Assembly (NCBI RefSeq): GCF_004011095.1
Contig: NZ_CP028129.1
Coordinates: 2,728,001-2,792,000 of the forward strand
Source: Rathayibacter rathayi
Lineage (GTDB): Bacteria > Actinomycetota > Actinomycetes > Actinomycetales > Microbacteriaceae
Direction: 5' to 3'
DNA: 64,000 nucleotides
Shown here one piece after another: positions 26,791-36,067 of this stretch. Position numbers and translations under genes: made by a program. Positions within the stretch are counted from its first letter, which is position 1. The number at the start of each line of letters is the position of its first letter. Under the pieces are notes generated by a model that was not told the DNA's origin, ran no database searches, and saw only the letters and a program-made list of their open reading frames with translations.

Positions 26791-28803
26791 TCAATACGGA
26801 GTATGAACGGTTCTGATTGCGCCTTCGAAGCCCTCGTCCCTCAGCAGCAGATCAACTGCTTGCTTGGCGGCCTCTGTAGAGAAATGCCATTCGACAGGCG
26901 TGTCGCCGGCTGCAGCGACCTGTTTTTTAATTTCCGTCAGTGTTCCTTCTTGCCAGAAGTCGGCGGCTATTGGTGGGTACTTCTGCCAGTCCTTGGCGTC
27001 AGTGAGCACATGACGGATCGGATCGTATCCGTCGAAGTGTACGCCATTTACTCGGTACTCTGTGCCGCGTTCCATGCTTGTGATGAACTCTTGGTAGTCG
27101 ATGCCCCCGGTTCGTTTTGGTGATTTCTCCCAGATGCCGGGTCCACCCTCGGTCTGGCCGCGCCAAGATTCCCCAGCACGAGGGAGCTCGCCCTGCTTCA
27201 GCGTCAACAGTCCGGCATCGGCAGATAACTGATCACCACCGCCTCCGCGGTTTCCAGCATCGAAGTCCGGACCTCCACTACGCGACTTCACGGTCGACCC
27301 GTCAATCGGGTCTAATGGTCGTATTGTGGGCGTGAATTCGTCGCTGACTGTCACTCGTCCCGCGCCGAGGTGGTTCTTGAGCCAGTCCATCGCGCTGGTG
27401 GCATCACTCGCGGCGGCGATCGTGACGTGTTTCCCGAAGTCGAGGTCGTCGGCCTTCGTGGTCAGACGCCCGAGGTCGTCGGCTTTGGTGAGCAGGTTGT
27501 CGAGTGTGGTGGCCTTCGTCAGCGCGCCGAGTGGGAGAAGGTTCCCGGCGATCTGGCCGAGGACGAACGCGTCTCCTGAGGCGGCTTTCCCGGCGGTAGT
27601 GGTCAGCTGGTTCCAGAACTGGGAGAACGCTTCGCCGTTGGTCGCGAGGGTGAACACACCGGTCACCGTGTCGTGCATGTTCAGCTGCAGCGCTCCGCTG
27701 ACCTGGTCTCCCAACCCAGACCCGGCACCGACGAGAAACTGCAAGTCGTGATCGCCGGACGCGATCGCGGGCTGCGCGAGGGTGACGTCATACCAGTGGC
27801 CGATGCCTTGGCTGGCCATCCCGACCAGGTTCAGGCTCTCGCCCGTGGACGCGATGGTGGCGTGATCGATCGCACTGTTCACGCCCCCGGCGATCAGCGA
27901 CCCGCCCAGCCCGGCCAACGCGAGACTCACGCCCGCGCTGAACGGCGTCCCCACCACACCCACTGTGACAAGGACCGCGCCCGCGACGGTCTGCAACCCA
28001 TCCCACAGCAGGCCCGACACGGCGTCTTCCTTGCGCTGGCGTTCGGCGTCCGCCTCAACGTCATCGACGTATCCGGAGAACAGGGCCTGCCACCCGTCGG
28101 AGGCGACCTGCTGGTTCGTCCGGCAGTATTCCAGCATCCCGCCGGTCAGCTCCCCCAACGTCCGCAACGTCAGAGTGAAGCTCCCCGGCAGGTAGGAGCG
28201 TCCCTGCCCGACCGTGAGGCTCCCCAGGTTCGCGACCACCCGGTTCACCTCCGCCACCAGGTTCTTCACCTGAGTGAACCCGGGATCGGTGGCTTCATAC
28301 GCGGCCCACGTCTCCTGCTGAGTTTTCGCGATCGACCGCATCCGCTCGAAACCCTCCGCGGCATTATCGGCCGCGCCAGCGCCAGCGCCGTCCAGCGACA
28401 CCAGATGCGACGCGCTAGCAGCAATCGACCGCAAGTCGGCCGCGAACCCCCGCAACCGCCCGATACCAGTATCAAGCTGGGTGACGTGCGCGTCGTACTC
28501 ATCGTTCACGAGCCGGAAATTCCCGTCCGCGTCCACCTGGGAATACCCGCTCCAATACACGCCAATCGCGGTCTGGAACGTGGACAAGCACACCAGCAGC
28601 GACTGCACGATCGGGACATGCACTTCCCGAATATACGCACGCATCGCATCCGCACCCTGACCACTAATAGTCCCAGATTCGGCCAGATTCACGAGCCCCT
28701 GCAAGAGCGCATCAAGCGCCTCCCCCCGCTCCGCGAGACTCTTCTGCAACCCCGGAGACGACGCCTGCCACGAATCCGCAGAAAACTCCACCACGCTGCT
28801 CAC
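26791..28803 (-). CDS. LXG-type polymorphic toxin with Tox-REase-5 C-terminal nuclease
   Basis: 670 residues. Residues 1-250 form the helical LXG-like targeting domain (GQGADAMRAYIREVHVPIVQ is typical). Residues 260-330 are hydrophobic and glycine-rich (VGTPFSAGVSLALAGLGGSL), possibly a membrane-crossing or packing segment. A linker follows, and the C-terminus from about 560 has the restriction-endonuclease-fold pattern of Tox-REase-5: VNGVHFDGYD (Asp591) and LTDAKDW (Asp602, Lys604). This is the layout of toxins exported by type VII secretion and delivered to competitors, where the tip cuts nucleic acid. Its stop is followed by Imm52; its start overlaps a small helical partner gene by 4 bp. 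No secretion machinery is in the window. Confidence 0.85.
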   Translation of the reverse strand: MSSVVEFSADSWQASSPGLQKSLAERGEALDALLQGLVNLAESGTISGQGADAMRAYIREVHVPIVQSLLVCLSTFQTAIGVYWSGYSQVDADGNFRLVNDEYDAHVTQLDTGIGRLRGFAADLRSIAASASHLVSLDGAGAGAADNAAEGFERMRSIAKTQQETWAAYEATDPGFTQVKNLVAEVNRVVANLGSLTVGQGRSYLPGSFTLTLRTLGELTGGMLEYCRTNQQVASDGWQALFSGYVDDVEADAERQRKEDAVSGLLWDGLQTVAGAVLVTVGVVGTPFSAGVSLALAGLGGSLIAGGVNSAIDHATIASTGESLNLVGMASQGIGHWYDVTLAQPAIASGDHDLQFLVGAGSGLGDQVSGALQLNMHDTVTGVFTLATNGEAFSQFWNQLTTTAGKAASGDAFVLGQIAGNLLPLGALTKATTLDNLLTKADDLGRLTTKADDLDFGKHVTIAAASDATSAMDWLKNHLGAGRVTVSDEFTPTIRPLDPIDGSTVKSRSGGPDFDAGNRGGGGDQLSADAGLLTLKQGELPRAGESWRGQTEGGPGIWEKSPKRTGGIDYQEFITSMERGTEYRVNGVHFDGYDPIRHVLTDAKDWQKYPPIAADFWQEGTLTEIKKQVAAAGDTPVEWHFSTEAAKQAVDLLLRDEGFEGAIRTVHTPY

Positions 28804-29075
28804 TGCGACACCTCGCCACCCTGCGCGTCCTGCACCTCAATACCCACCCCGAGCAGGTCGAACTCGACCGTGTCCTTTCCCGCCGCCGCACCATACGACG
28901 CGACCAGGGCGGACAGGCCCGCGAAGATCTCGGACACAACCGTGACCCCCGAAACATTCAAGTCACCACCCCGATCCCACCCACCGCCCGCCTCCGCCAC
29001 ACAGGACGTCAAAGTAGACACCGACCGGGTCTCCTCATGGAACCCATCAGCTACGCCTCGCGTATCTGAACCCAT
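28800..29075 (-). CDS. Small partner protein of the LXG toxin
   Basis: 91 residues encoded immediately upstream of the toxin with an ATGA overlap. In Gram-positive LXG systems small helical proteins encoded at this position bind the LXG domain and are needed for export. This protein has the expected size and position (STLTSCVAEAGGGW, EIFAGLSALVASYG), but no clear WXG motif and no family I can name. Function is inferred from context. Confidence 0.6.
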   Translation of the reverse strand: MGSDTRGVADGFHEETRSVSTLTSCVAEAGGGWDRGGDLNVSGVTVVSEIFAGLSALVASYGAAAGKDTVEFDLLGVGIEVQDAQGGEVSQ

Positions 29076-29111
29076 GATCTCTTACCCCCTCTTACGTCTC
29101 GATCAGGTCAG

Positions 29112-29288
29112 CTACTTCTTTGCTCGCCTCTTCCTTGAATTCAAGAATTCTCGCGCAGCTTCTTCGCCGTGCCGCTTCCTGATGACGAAATACCTCACGA
29201 CCTCGACGATCGCACCGATAATGAGCCAGGCAAAAAGTACGACGCCAAGAACTACGCCAAATATTTTCCCAAGTACATAAGCATCCAT
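29112..29288 (-). CDS. Small single-span membrane protein
   Basis: 58 residues from ATG 29288, with AGGCAAGAAG upstream. One strong membrane helix (VLGKIFGVVLGVVLFAWLII) is followed by a basic cytoplasmic tail ending NSRKRRAKK. A longer reading from 29339 adds an unlikely polar leader. It lies 36 bp before the toxin-partner gene and may help deliver or anchor the toxin complex; that is a guess from position. Confidence 0.6.
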   Translation of the reverse strand: MDAYVLGKIFGVVLGVVLFAWLIIGAIVEVVRYFVIRKRHGEEAAREFLNSRKRRAKK

Positions 29289-29455
29289 AACTCTTCTTGC
29301 CTTTCCTATTCTTGAATCACACAATTGAGAAGCGGGCACATGCGGCCTGCCGGATGAAAATCTGTTCGACCAAGATTCCTTCAGTTAGCGCGATGGAGCG
29401 CAGATCGGTCGCGAAGTCCCTCGGCTGTTCCCTACTAGAATCGCTGCCGACATAG

Positions 29456-29754
29456 TCAGCCTCGCTGGTCTGACGGGACGTACACCTGATCGGGTGTCAT
29501 CTCGTGACCGCTCGGGGTCTCGACTATGCGCTTGCCGCGCTCATAAACAACAATCTGTAGATCACTTCCGAAAGGAAGACCAGAGATGCCGATCAGGGCG
29601 GGCTCGATCTCGCAGACATCATTGAAGTCGTTGATACGCCAGTTGGTCGATTCGGCAAGAACTCACCACTGTCCGCCGCGCTCTTAATACGCCAACCATT
29701 GTCGGCGGGCGCTTCCAACGGCTCGCGCAACATCCAGCGCACCGCGGCGCCCTC
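29456..29754 (-). pseudogene. Frameshifted relic of a DUF2185 (Imm33-like) immunity gene
   Basis: Read on the minus strand, the first frame gives VRWMLREP then DNGWRIKSAADSGEF, matching the DUF2185 pattern (YMYREEP...DSGWRF). After a one-base shift near 29665 a second frame gives STNWRINDFNDVCEIEPALI and GISGLPFGSDLQIV, ending at the stop at 29456. An in-frame TAG at 29755 removes the N-terminus. The gene is therefore both truncated and frameshifted, and lies inside the toxin operon between the WXG100 gene and the small membrane protein gene. Confidence 0.65.
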
Positions 29755-29827
29755 CTAGGCGTTCACCGTCATCAAACACGCCCTAGCCTGCGGAATAAGG
29801 CAAGAATCTTCTGCACCCGGGAAGCTG

Positions 29828-30118
29828 CTAGAAGCCGAAGCTCTGCGCATCCTGCGCGTCACGCTCAGCAATAGTTTCCGCATACTTGTTCAACTGCTCG
29901 TTGATGTTCACCAGCAGCTCCTCGAACTTCTTCACGCTCTCGGAAAGCTGGTTGTACTGCTCGAGATACGCCTGGAACGCCTGACCCTTCCACTGCTCAG
30001 AAATGGTCGAGTTCATCTGGTTTACCTTTTGAATAGCCTGCTCGATCTCTTCCTTCGAGCGGGTGTAGACCTGAGCCTGCTGCTTCAGTTCTTCCGGCGT
30101 AACACTAATCTGAGCCAT
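29828..30118 (-). CDS. WXG100 family protein (EsxA-like)
   Basis: 96 residues, all helical, with the central WKG turn (SEQWKGQAFQAYLEQY) that defines WXG100 proteins and two flanking amphipathic helices. The length is exactly typical. Such proteins are substrates and co-factors of type VII secretion and often head LXG toxin loci. It begins MAQISVTPEELKQQAQVY with ATG 30118 and a good ribosome-binding site (AAGGGA). First gene of the minus-strand toxin island. Confidence 0.9.
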   Translation of the reverse strand: MAQISVTPEELKQQAQVYTRSKEEIEQAIQKVNQMNSTISEQWKGQAFQAYLEQYNQLSESVKKFEELLVNINEQLNKYAETIAERDAQDAQSFGF

Positions 30119-30503
30119 GAAATATTCCCTTCTTGATACTGCGAGACGGCCTAGTCTGCCGTCAGCACGCTATCAGGAACCCGGGAGTCACCATCGGCGC
30201 AAAGGCGCGAAGTAAAACGCCGTTGGCGCAAATCAATGAGGACTTAGTGTCTCGACAAACTCGATCGTCACCAAAATGACACGGAGACCTTTGCAGATGC
30301 CTTAGGCGCCCACATCATATTCCTCAGCGCCTTTCCTCTGACATTCCTTCTACAACATCCCAGATCGTCTCCGGGCGACGATTATCCGTCGATGCCGGAA
30401 CCGCGTACTGTGGGGCCGAGCATCTGCGCGAGCCGAATCGCGTGTGCTCTTTCTCGCTCTTCGCCCGGTCGTCAATAGCTAACGCCGCGACGCGGCCCGC
30501 GGC
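30119..30503. other. 385-bp AT-richer spacer upstream of the toxin island
   Basis: No open frame of interest on either strand. It probably carries the promoter of the WXG100 gene and the 3' end signals of the large hydrolase gene. GC content is visibly lower than in the flanking hydrolase gene, matching the toxin island. I see no clear promoter or hairpin. Confidence 0.5.
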
Positions 30504-33500
30504 TCACGGCTGGGTAAACGCCACCGTCTGCACGCTGGTGCGCCCGTCGCGCGTCGTCGTCGTGATCCGCATCGCATACGACCCGGCCGGGGCGACCGTG
30601 CCGTTCGTCAGCAGTCCGTCCCAGGCGAGCACCTGCCGGCCCGCGAGGTACCGGATCGACGTGGTCAACTGCTTCGCCACGGAGCCCGACGCCGGGAGCA
30701 CCGCGACGCTGGTCGTCGCGCCGTCGCCGGTCATCCAGTCGAGCGTCGTCGTGCCGCTGGGACGCGACACTGCCGGCGCCGAGACCACGAACGTCGGTGT
30801 GCGGCCGAGTGACACGGCCGCATGCCCACTGGCCACGGTCAGCGCCGTGCTGCCGGTGCTCGTGCGGATCGACGCCGCGGCGCCCGAGACCTGCACCGAG
30901 GCCGTCGACGGGTCGGCCGTGTAGAGCGCCTGCACCGTCTCCGTCGGCGTCTGCAGCACCGTCCCACGCAGGTTCGCCCCGTAGTCGGCCGTCACGTCGT
31001 CGATCGAGACCGAGCCGGAGGTGATGCCCGACGTCGACCTATAGACGAAGGCGTCCACGAGTTTCACCGGGTAGTCCCACACGCCGTCGCCGTCTCCGCC
31101 CGAATGGGTGTAATTGCTGTTCAACCCGTCCGAGAACAGCGTCATCTTCTGCCACGCCGAGCCGCCGGCATTGCCCACAAGGCCCTGGAAGGTCTCGCCG
31201 GTCGCGTCCTGCAGCTTGAGGTACACGGGACTGGTGCTCGCGTCGCCACTGACCCACACCGAGACCGCCGTCGGCGAGCCGGGGAGGGTGCGCGAGGTCT
31301 GCAGCTGCGCGCCCTTCGAGGTGCCGGAGAAGTCGTAGGTCAGCGTCAGCGCACCCGAGCCGGAGTAGCCGGTCGAGGTCGCGGCGAGCGAGGCGCTCCC
31401 GCCGCCGATCGGCGCCACGGCCCATCCGCTCGTGGAGGAGAGGTCGTCGACCTTCACCGGCGAGGCGGAGGCGGTCGCGCTCGCCCGACCGACAGCGGTG
31501 CCGGTCGCGAGGACCGCGCCCACCTCCTTCAGCGCGGTGTAGGAGGGTTTCTGCCGCCCGGAGCGCTCGGTCACCGAGAAGGTGTCCAGCGGCGCCTGCG
31601 GGTCGGGGCCGCCGACGAGGTTGTACCAGGCGATCGCCTTGATCCCGCGGGCGGCGGCGTCGAGGTAGGAGCGGGACAAGTACGACGCCTGGTCGGCCTC
31701 GCTGGTCGCGCCGATGCAGGTGGTGCAGGTCGCCCAGCTGACCTCGGTGATCCACAGGCTCCGGCCCGGCGCGCTGCGGGTGAGGAAGTTCTGCGCCGCG
31801 TCGAGATAGGTCGGGATCGCTCCGGTCTCGGGCGCTCCGTCGACCGTGTAGGTGTGCACGGCGAGCCCATCGAACGAGTCGCCCGCTCCGGCCGCGAGCA
31901 CGCCCGCCATGAACGGGTCGCTGAACTGGTCGAGCCCGCCGACCAGCACGGTCGCGGTCGGATCCACGGCCTTGATCGCGGCGTAGGCCGCCTTCAGCAG
32001 CTCGCCGTACTGGCCGGCCGTGGCTCCGCCGCGCCAGTAGTGGTCGGTGTTGGGCTCGTTCCATACCTCCCAGACGTGCACGCGGTCCCTATATCGGGCC
32101 ACCGTCGCCGCCGCGTAGGAGGCGAAGTCGGCGGTGCTGCGCGGCGGATAGTACTGCGCGTCCTCGGCGGACGTGCCGGCCGGGGCGGAGGAGGCCCAGG
32201 GCGCCGAGTAGACGAGCTTGCCGATCATGTCGACGTTGCGGGCCTGGCTGATCGCGACGGCCTGGTCGAACTTCGCCCAGTCGTAGTAGCCCTTCCGCGG
32301 CTCGACGCGCTTCCACTCGAACTCCTCGCGGGCCCAGCGCACCTGGGCATCCTCGAGGAGGGCGGCCTGGCGGTCTGCCTCGGCGGGTGAGTCCTGCTCG
32401 GTGAGGAAGCTGTTGATACCGCTGATCGAGGTGGGTGCCGCCTCGGTGGGCCGGGCGCTCACTCCGGTGAGGTACGGGCGGGTCGCCGTGGCGGGTCCCG
32501 AGAGCGCGCCGTTCGGTGTCGTGTCCCAGGTGAGGCGCCCGGCGATGCTGCCGGACATGGCGGCTCCGCTGTCGTCGGTCCCGTCGTAGGTCACGCTGAT
32601 CTCGCCCGCGGCGGAGGCGGTTCCGCCGTAGGTGCGACGGCGTCCGGCGGAGTCGCGCAGCATCAGGGCGTAGTCGCCCGGGCTGCCGGCGGTGAAGCGG
32701 ACGGTCGTCGTCGCCGCGGTCGAGCGCGAGAAGCGCGCGGCGCTCGCGGTCGGGAGCGTCCAGTCCTTGTCGAGCACGCGCAGATTGTCGAGGACGACCG
32801 TGCCGGTGGCCGGGGCCGAGGGGCCGTTGCGCACCACGGTGATCCGCACCAGCGAGACCGGGTAATCGAGCACACTGTCGTCATTGCCGAGGTGAGTGTT
32901 CGCGGCCGGCGACCGGAGGTCGATCGTCTCGGTCGTCCACCGGCTGAGGCTCATCGCGTCGACGCGGTAGAAGAACATCTCGCCGGTGGCGTCGCGCAGC
33001 TTCAGGAACACGGTGTTCCAGCTGCTGTCACCGAGCAGGTCGACCTTGAGCGTGGTGGCGGGCTGCGTCACCAGCGGCACCGGCGTGGTCGCGGCCTCGA
33101 TCTCGGCGTCGGCGCTGGAGAGGTCGTAGGCGATCCGCAGCGCCCCTGAGCCCTCGGTGCGGGTGGTTGAGGTGGAGAGGGTGGCGCCACCCGCGGCCTG
33201 CACCCAGTCGGTCCCGGCGGAGTCGAACGACTGCGCGAGGCTCGCGTCGGCGTCGATCTCGGCCAGGGTCAGCAGCAGCGGGATCCCGCTGCGCGTGGCA
33301 TTCGAGGCGAGCGCGCCGTCGTTCACGCCGTCCTGCACGAAGACGCCACTGACGTCGCCGCGCATCCGCGTCCCCGAGTCGTCGGAGCCGTCCCAGGACA
33401 CGGTGACCGGGCCGACCGCCGTGGCGCGCCCGGTGATCGACTTCCGGCGTCCCTCCGTGTCGCGCAGCTCGAGCCGGTGGTCGCCGGGGCCGGCGGCCGT

Positions 33501-35771
33501 AAACGAGAACGAGGTGGTCGCCGAGGCGGCCGGCGTGAAGAACGCGCTCGCCGCGGTCGGCAGCGACCAGCCGGAAGCGAGGGTGCGCAGATTGTCGAGC
33601 ACGACGGTCCCGGTCGCGGGCTGGCTGCCGTTGCGCACGATGATGATGCCCGAGAGCTTCACCGGGAGATCGAGCACCTGGTCGCCGTCGCCGCCCTCGA
33701 TCAGTGCGGCCGGAGCGGTGAGGTCGACGTCGATCGTCGCCCACGCCGTCGATCGCATCGCGTCGAGCCGGTAGGTGAAGGTCTCGCCCGAGGCGTCGCG
33801 GAGCCGCGTGTAGACGGTGTTGTAGGTTCCGTCTCCCCTGAGGTCGATCCGGAGCGACGTGGCCGGTTTCACGATCACGGTCGCGGGGGTGCTCTGCACC
33901 GTCTCGAGCAGCCTCGAGGACACGTCGTAGTCGATCCGCTGGGCAAAGGAACCCTGCGTCTTCTGCGCGCTGGTGCGCGAGATCGCCGCCGAGCCCATCG
34001 CCACTGCCCAGGTCGACGCCGCGCCCTCGAAGCCCTCGACCACGCTGGTCGTCGACGGCTGGGCCGCGGCGACGGTGAGCAGGGTCGGAGTCGCGGAGCG
34101 GGTCCGCGAGGCCGAGAACTGCCCGTCGGGGCTGGAGTCCTGGAGGAAGGTACTGCGGATCGGGCCGTCCATCTCCTGGCCGTCGTCGGCCTTCCCGTCC
34201 CACTGCACCGCGGTCTCGCCGGGCGCGGCGAGAGTGCCGGTGAGGGAGCGGCTGCGGCCGGTGCCGTCGTGCAGGACGATCATCCAGTCACCGGCGGTGG
34301 CGGCCGAGAAGGCGAGGCTCGCGACGGCGCCCTCGGACGGCACGAGGAACTCGGTGTCGGCGACGGGCATGGTCCACCGGCTGCTCACCGCACGCAGGTT
34401 GTCGAGCACGAACGAGCCGGTTGCCGACTGCTCGCCGTTGCGGACCACGAAGAAGCCGGTCAGCGTCAGCGGCAGATCGAGCACGGAGTCGGCGTTGCCG
34501 CCCTCGGCGAGCACCGCATCCTGGGTCAGGTCGATCGACACTGTGGTCCAGGTGCTCTGCCGCATCGCGTCCATCCGGTAGGTGAACGCCTCTCCGCTCG
34601 CGTCGGTGACGCGCAGGTAGACCGTGTTGTAGCTGCCGTCGCCCTTGAGGTCGACCTTCAGCGCGGTAGTCGGGCCGGTGACGACGTCGAGCAGTGCGGT
34701 GCGGGTGATGCCGACCAGGCCGTGGGTGAGGTCGTAGCCGACGGTCAGCGCGTCGGAGCCCTGGGTGCTGGTCGCCCCGCCGTTCGACTCGCCAGCGGAG
34801 GAGCGGCGCAGGGTCGCGGATCCGGTGGCCACGCCCCAGGCGTCGCCGCCGCCGTCGAAGGCCTCGACCACGGAGGTCGCGTCGGGGTCATCGGCCGCGG
34901 CGAGGGTCAGCAGGAGCGGGAGGCCGGTCGTGGTCGCGGCGCCAAGGGAGCCGTCCGCGGAGCTGTCCTGGCGCAGGACCGCGCGCACGTCGCCGGTCAT
35001 CGCGGCGCCGGAGTCGTCAAGGCCGTTCCAGTCGAGGGCGACCCGTCCCGCCGCGCCGGCCGTGCCGGTGAGGGTGCGCGAGAGCCCGGCGGTGTCCGCG
35101 AGCCGCAGCTCCCAGTCGCCCGCGGCGCCGGCGTCGAACGCGACGGATACACTGTGCCCAGCCGCAACGTAGGTCGAGGCGGCGACGGGGAGGGTCCAGC
35201 CGGTGGTGTTCGCACGCAGATCGTCGAGGGCGAAGGTGCCGGTCGGCGGCTGCACGCCGTTGCGGACCACGAGGAACCCGGCCACGGTGAGCGGTGCATC
35301 CATCACGGCGTTGCCGTCGCCGCCGTCGCGGGCCACCGGCTCCGCGGTGAGGTCCACGGTGAGCGTCTGCCACTGGGTCGAGCGCATCGCGTCCACGCGG
35401 TGTACGAACGTCTCGCCGCTCGCGTCGCGGACCCGGAGGTAGACGGTGTTGTAGGAGCCGTCGCCGCGGAGGTCGACCGTCAGTGCCGAGACGGGTGTGG
35501 GGACGACGGGCGCCAGGCGCGGGTCGTAGCCGAGTTCGGCGAGTCCGCCCGTCACGTCGTACGAGATCTTGAGGGAGGAGCCGCCCTCCGTGCTGTCGCT
35601 GGAGGCAGCCGTGGAGGCCTTGCCGGTGGCCGGCGTGAGCGTGGGCGAACCGCTCTCAAAGCCGGTGACAAGAGCGGTGGTGGGAGTCGCGGCCAGCGCG
35701 GCGCTCGGCGCCGTGAGCAGGGTTCCGACGAGAGCGGCGGTGACGAGTAAGACGGTTCGGGTACGGGACAT
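30504..35771 (-). CDS. Secreted modular clan GH-A glycoside hydrolase with four large repeats
   Basis: 1755 residues. A signal peptide (SRTRTVLLVTAALVGTLLTA, ending SAALAA) directs export. Residues about 30-1110 are four tandem units of about 273 residues, each with a carbohydrate-binding-like beta-sandwich (VDLRGDGSYNTVYLRVRDAS, DAMRSTQW, LDNLRA) and a second Ig/FlgD-like part (WDGSDDSGTRMRG). Residues about 1115-1430 are a (beta/alpha)8 catalytic domain with acid/base Glu1239 in VWNEPN and nucleophile Glu1343 in WITEVSW, as in GH39/GH5-like enzymes. A fifth partial binding module and a FlgD-like domain (AWDGLLTNGTVAPAGSY) follow. ATG 35771; the upstream open frame is spurious. Substrate unknown; plant or self-made polysaccharide is plausible. 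Confidence 0.85.
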   Translation of the reverse strand: MSRTRTVLLVTAALVGTLLTAPSAALAATPTTALVTGFESGSPTLTPATGKASTAASSDSTEGGSSLKISYDVTGGLAELGYDPRLAPVVPTPVSALTVDLRGDGSYNTVYLRVRDASGETFVHRVDAMRSTQWQTLTVDLTAEPVARDGGDGNAVMDAPLTVAGFLVVRNGVQPPTGTFALDDLRANTTGWTLPVAASTYVAAGHSVSVAFDAGAAGDWELRLADTAGLSRTLTGTAGAAGRVALDWNGLDDSGAAMTGDVRAVLRQDSSADGSLGAATTTGLPLLLTLAAADDPDATSVVEAFDGGGDAWGVATGSATLRRSSAGESNGGATSTQGSDALTVGYDLTHGLVGITRTALLDVVTGPTTALKVDLKGDGSYNTVYLRVTDASGEAFTYRMDAMRQSTWTTVSIDLTQDAVLAEGGNADSVLDLPLTLTGFFVVRNGEQSATGSFVLDNLRAVSSRWTMPVADTEFLVPSEGAVASLAFSAATAGDWMIVLHDGTGRSRSLTGTLAAPGETAVQWDGKADDGQEMDGPIRSTFLQDSSPDGQFSASRTRSATPTLLTVAAAQPSTTSVVEGFEGAASTWAVAMGSAAISRTSAQKTQGSFAQRIDYDVSSRLLETVQSTPATVIVKPATSLRIDLRGDGTYNTVYTRLRDASGETFTYRLDAMRSTAWATIDVDLTAPAALIEGGDGDQVLDLPVKLSGIIIVRNGSQPATGTVVLDNLRTLASGWSLPTAASAFFTPAASATTSFSFTAAGPGDHRLELRDTEGRRKSITGRATAVGPVTVSWDGSDDSGTRMRGDVSGVFVQDGVNDGALASNATRSGIPLLLTLAEIDADASLAQSFDSAGTDWVQAAGGATLSTSTTRTEGSGALRIAYDLSSADAEIEAATTPVPLVTQPATTLKVDLLGDSSWNTVFLKLRDATGEMFFYRVDAMSLSRWTTETIDLRSPAANTHLGNDDSVLDYPVSLVRITVVRNGPSAPATGTVVLDNLRVLDKDWTLPTASAARFSRSTAATTTVRFTAGSPGDYALMLRDSAGRRRTYGGTASAAGEISVTYDGTDDSGAAMSGSIAGRLTWDTTPNGALSGPATATRPYLTGVSARPTEAAPTSISGINSFLTEQDSPAEADRQAALLEDAQVRWAREEFEWKRVEPRKGYYDWAKFDQAVAISQARNVDMIGKLVYSAPWASSAPAGTSAEDAQYYPPRSTADFASYAAATVARYRDRVHVWEVWNEPNTDHYWRGGATAGQYGELLKAAYAAIKAVDPTATVLVGGLDQFSDPFMAGVLAAGAGDSFDGLAVHTYTVDGAPETGAIPTYLDAAQNFLTRSAPGRSLWITEVSWATCTTCIGATSEADQASYLSRSYLDAAARGIKAIAWYNLVGGPDPQAPLDTFSVTERSGRQKPSYTALKEVGAVLATGTAVGRASATASASPVKVDDLSSTSGWAVAPIGGGSASLAATSTGYSGSGALTLTYDFSGTSKGAQLQTSRTLPGSPTAVSVWVSGDASTSPVYLKLQDATGETFQGLVGNAGGSAWQKMTLFSDGLNSNYTHSGGDGDGVWDYPVKLVDAFVYRSTSGITSGSVSIDDVTADYGANLRGTVLQTPTETVQALYTADPSTASVQVSGAAASIRTSTGSTALTVASGHAAVSLGRTPTFVVSAPAVSRPSGTTTLDWMTGDGATTSVAVLPASGSVAKQLTTSIRYLAGRQVLAWDGLLTNGTVAPAGSYAMRITTTTRDGRTSVQTVAFTQP

Positions 35772-36067
35772 GGGGGCACTCCGCTGGGCGTGGGGTCGAG
35801 GATCGAACGCTCGCCTGGGGGATGGGTGAGCCGGTCGCAGTGACGACCTGAGCGTCACGCTAGGACCGGCCGGGGGCAGGGTCGGGGCGCGGAGGAAATG
35901 TGGAGTCGCCGACCCTCGAATAGGGGTGGCTGGCGGGAGCGAATCTCCTCGGGCAGAATCACGAGGGTCGACCAGCACACCACCGTGCGTAGAGACCGGC
36001 CGGGATACTGAGGGGAACAGTACCGCCCGCGGTGCCCCGACTCACCTGTCGGTTCCCGCGAGTGCGC
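35772..36067. other. Intergenic region upstream of the large hydrolase
   Basis: About 296 bp with no supported gene on either strand. It should contain the minus-strand promoter of the hydrolase. I cannot identify hexamers with confidence. No notable repeats. Confidence 0.4.

Noticed and set aside
33477..35750. 757-residue open frame on the plus strand
   Set aside because: Antisense to the repeat units of the large hydrolase; its apparent internal repeats mirror those of the real gene.
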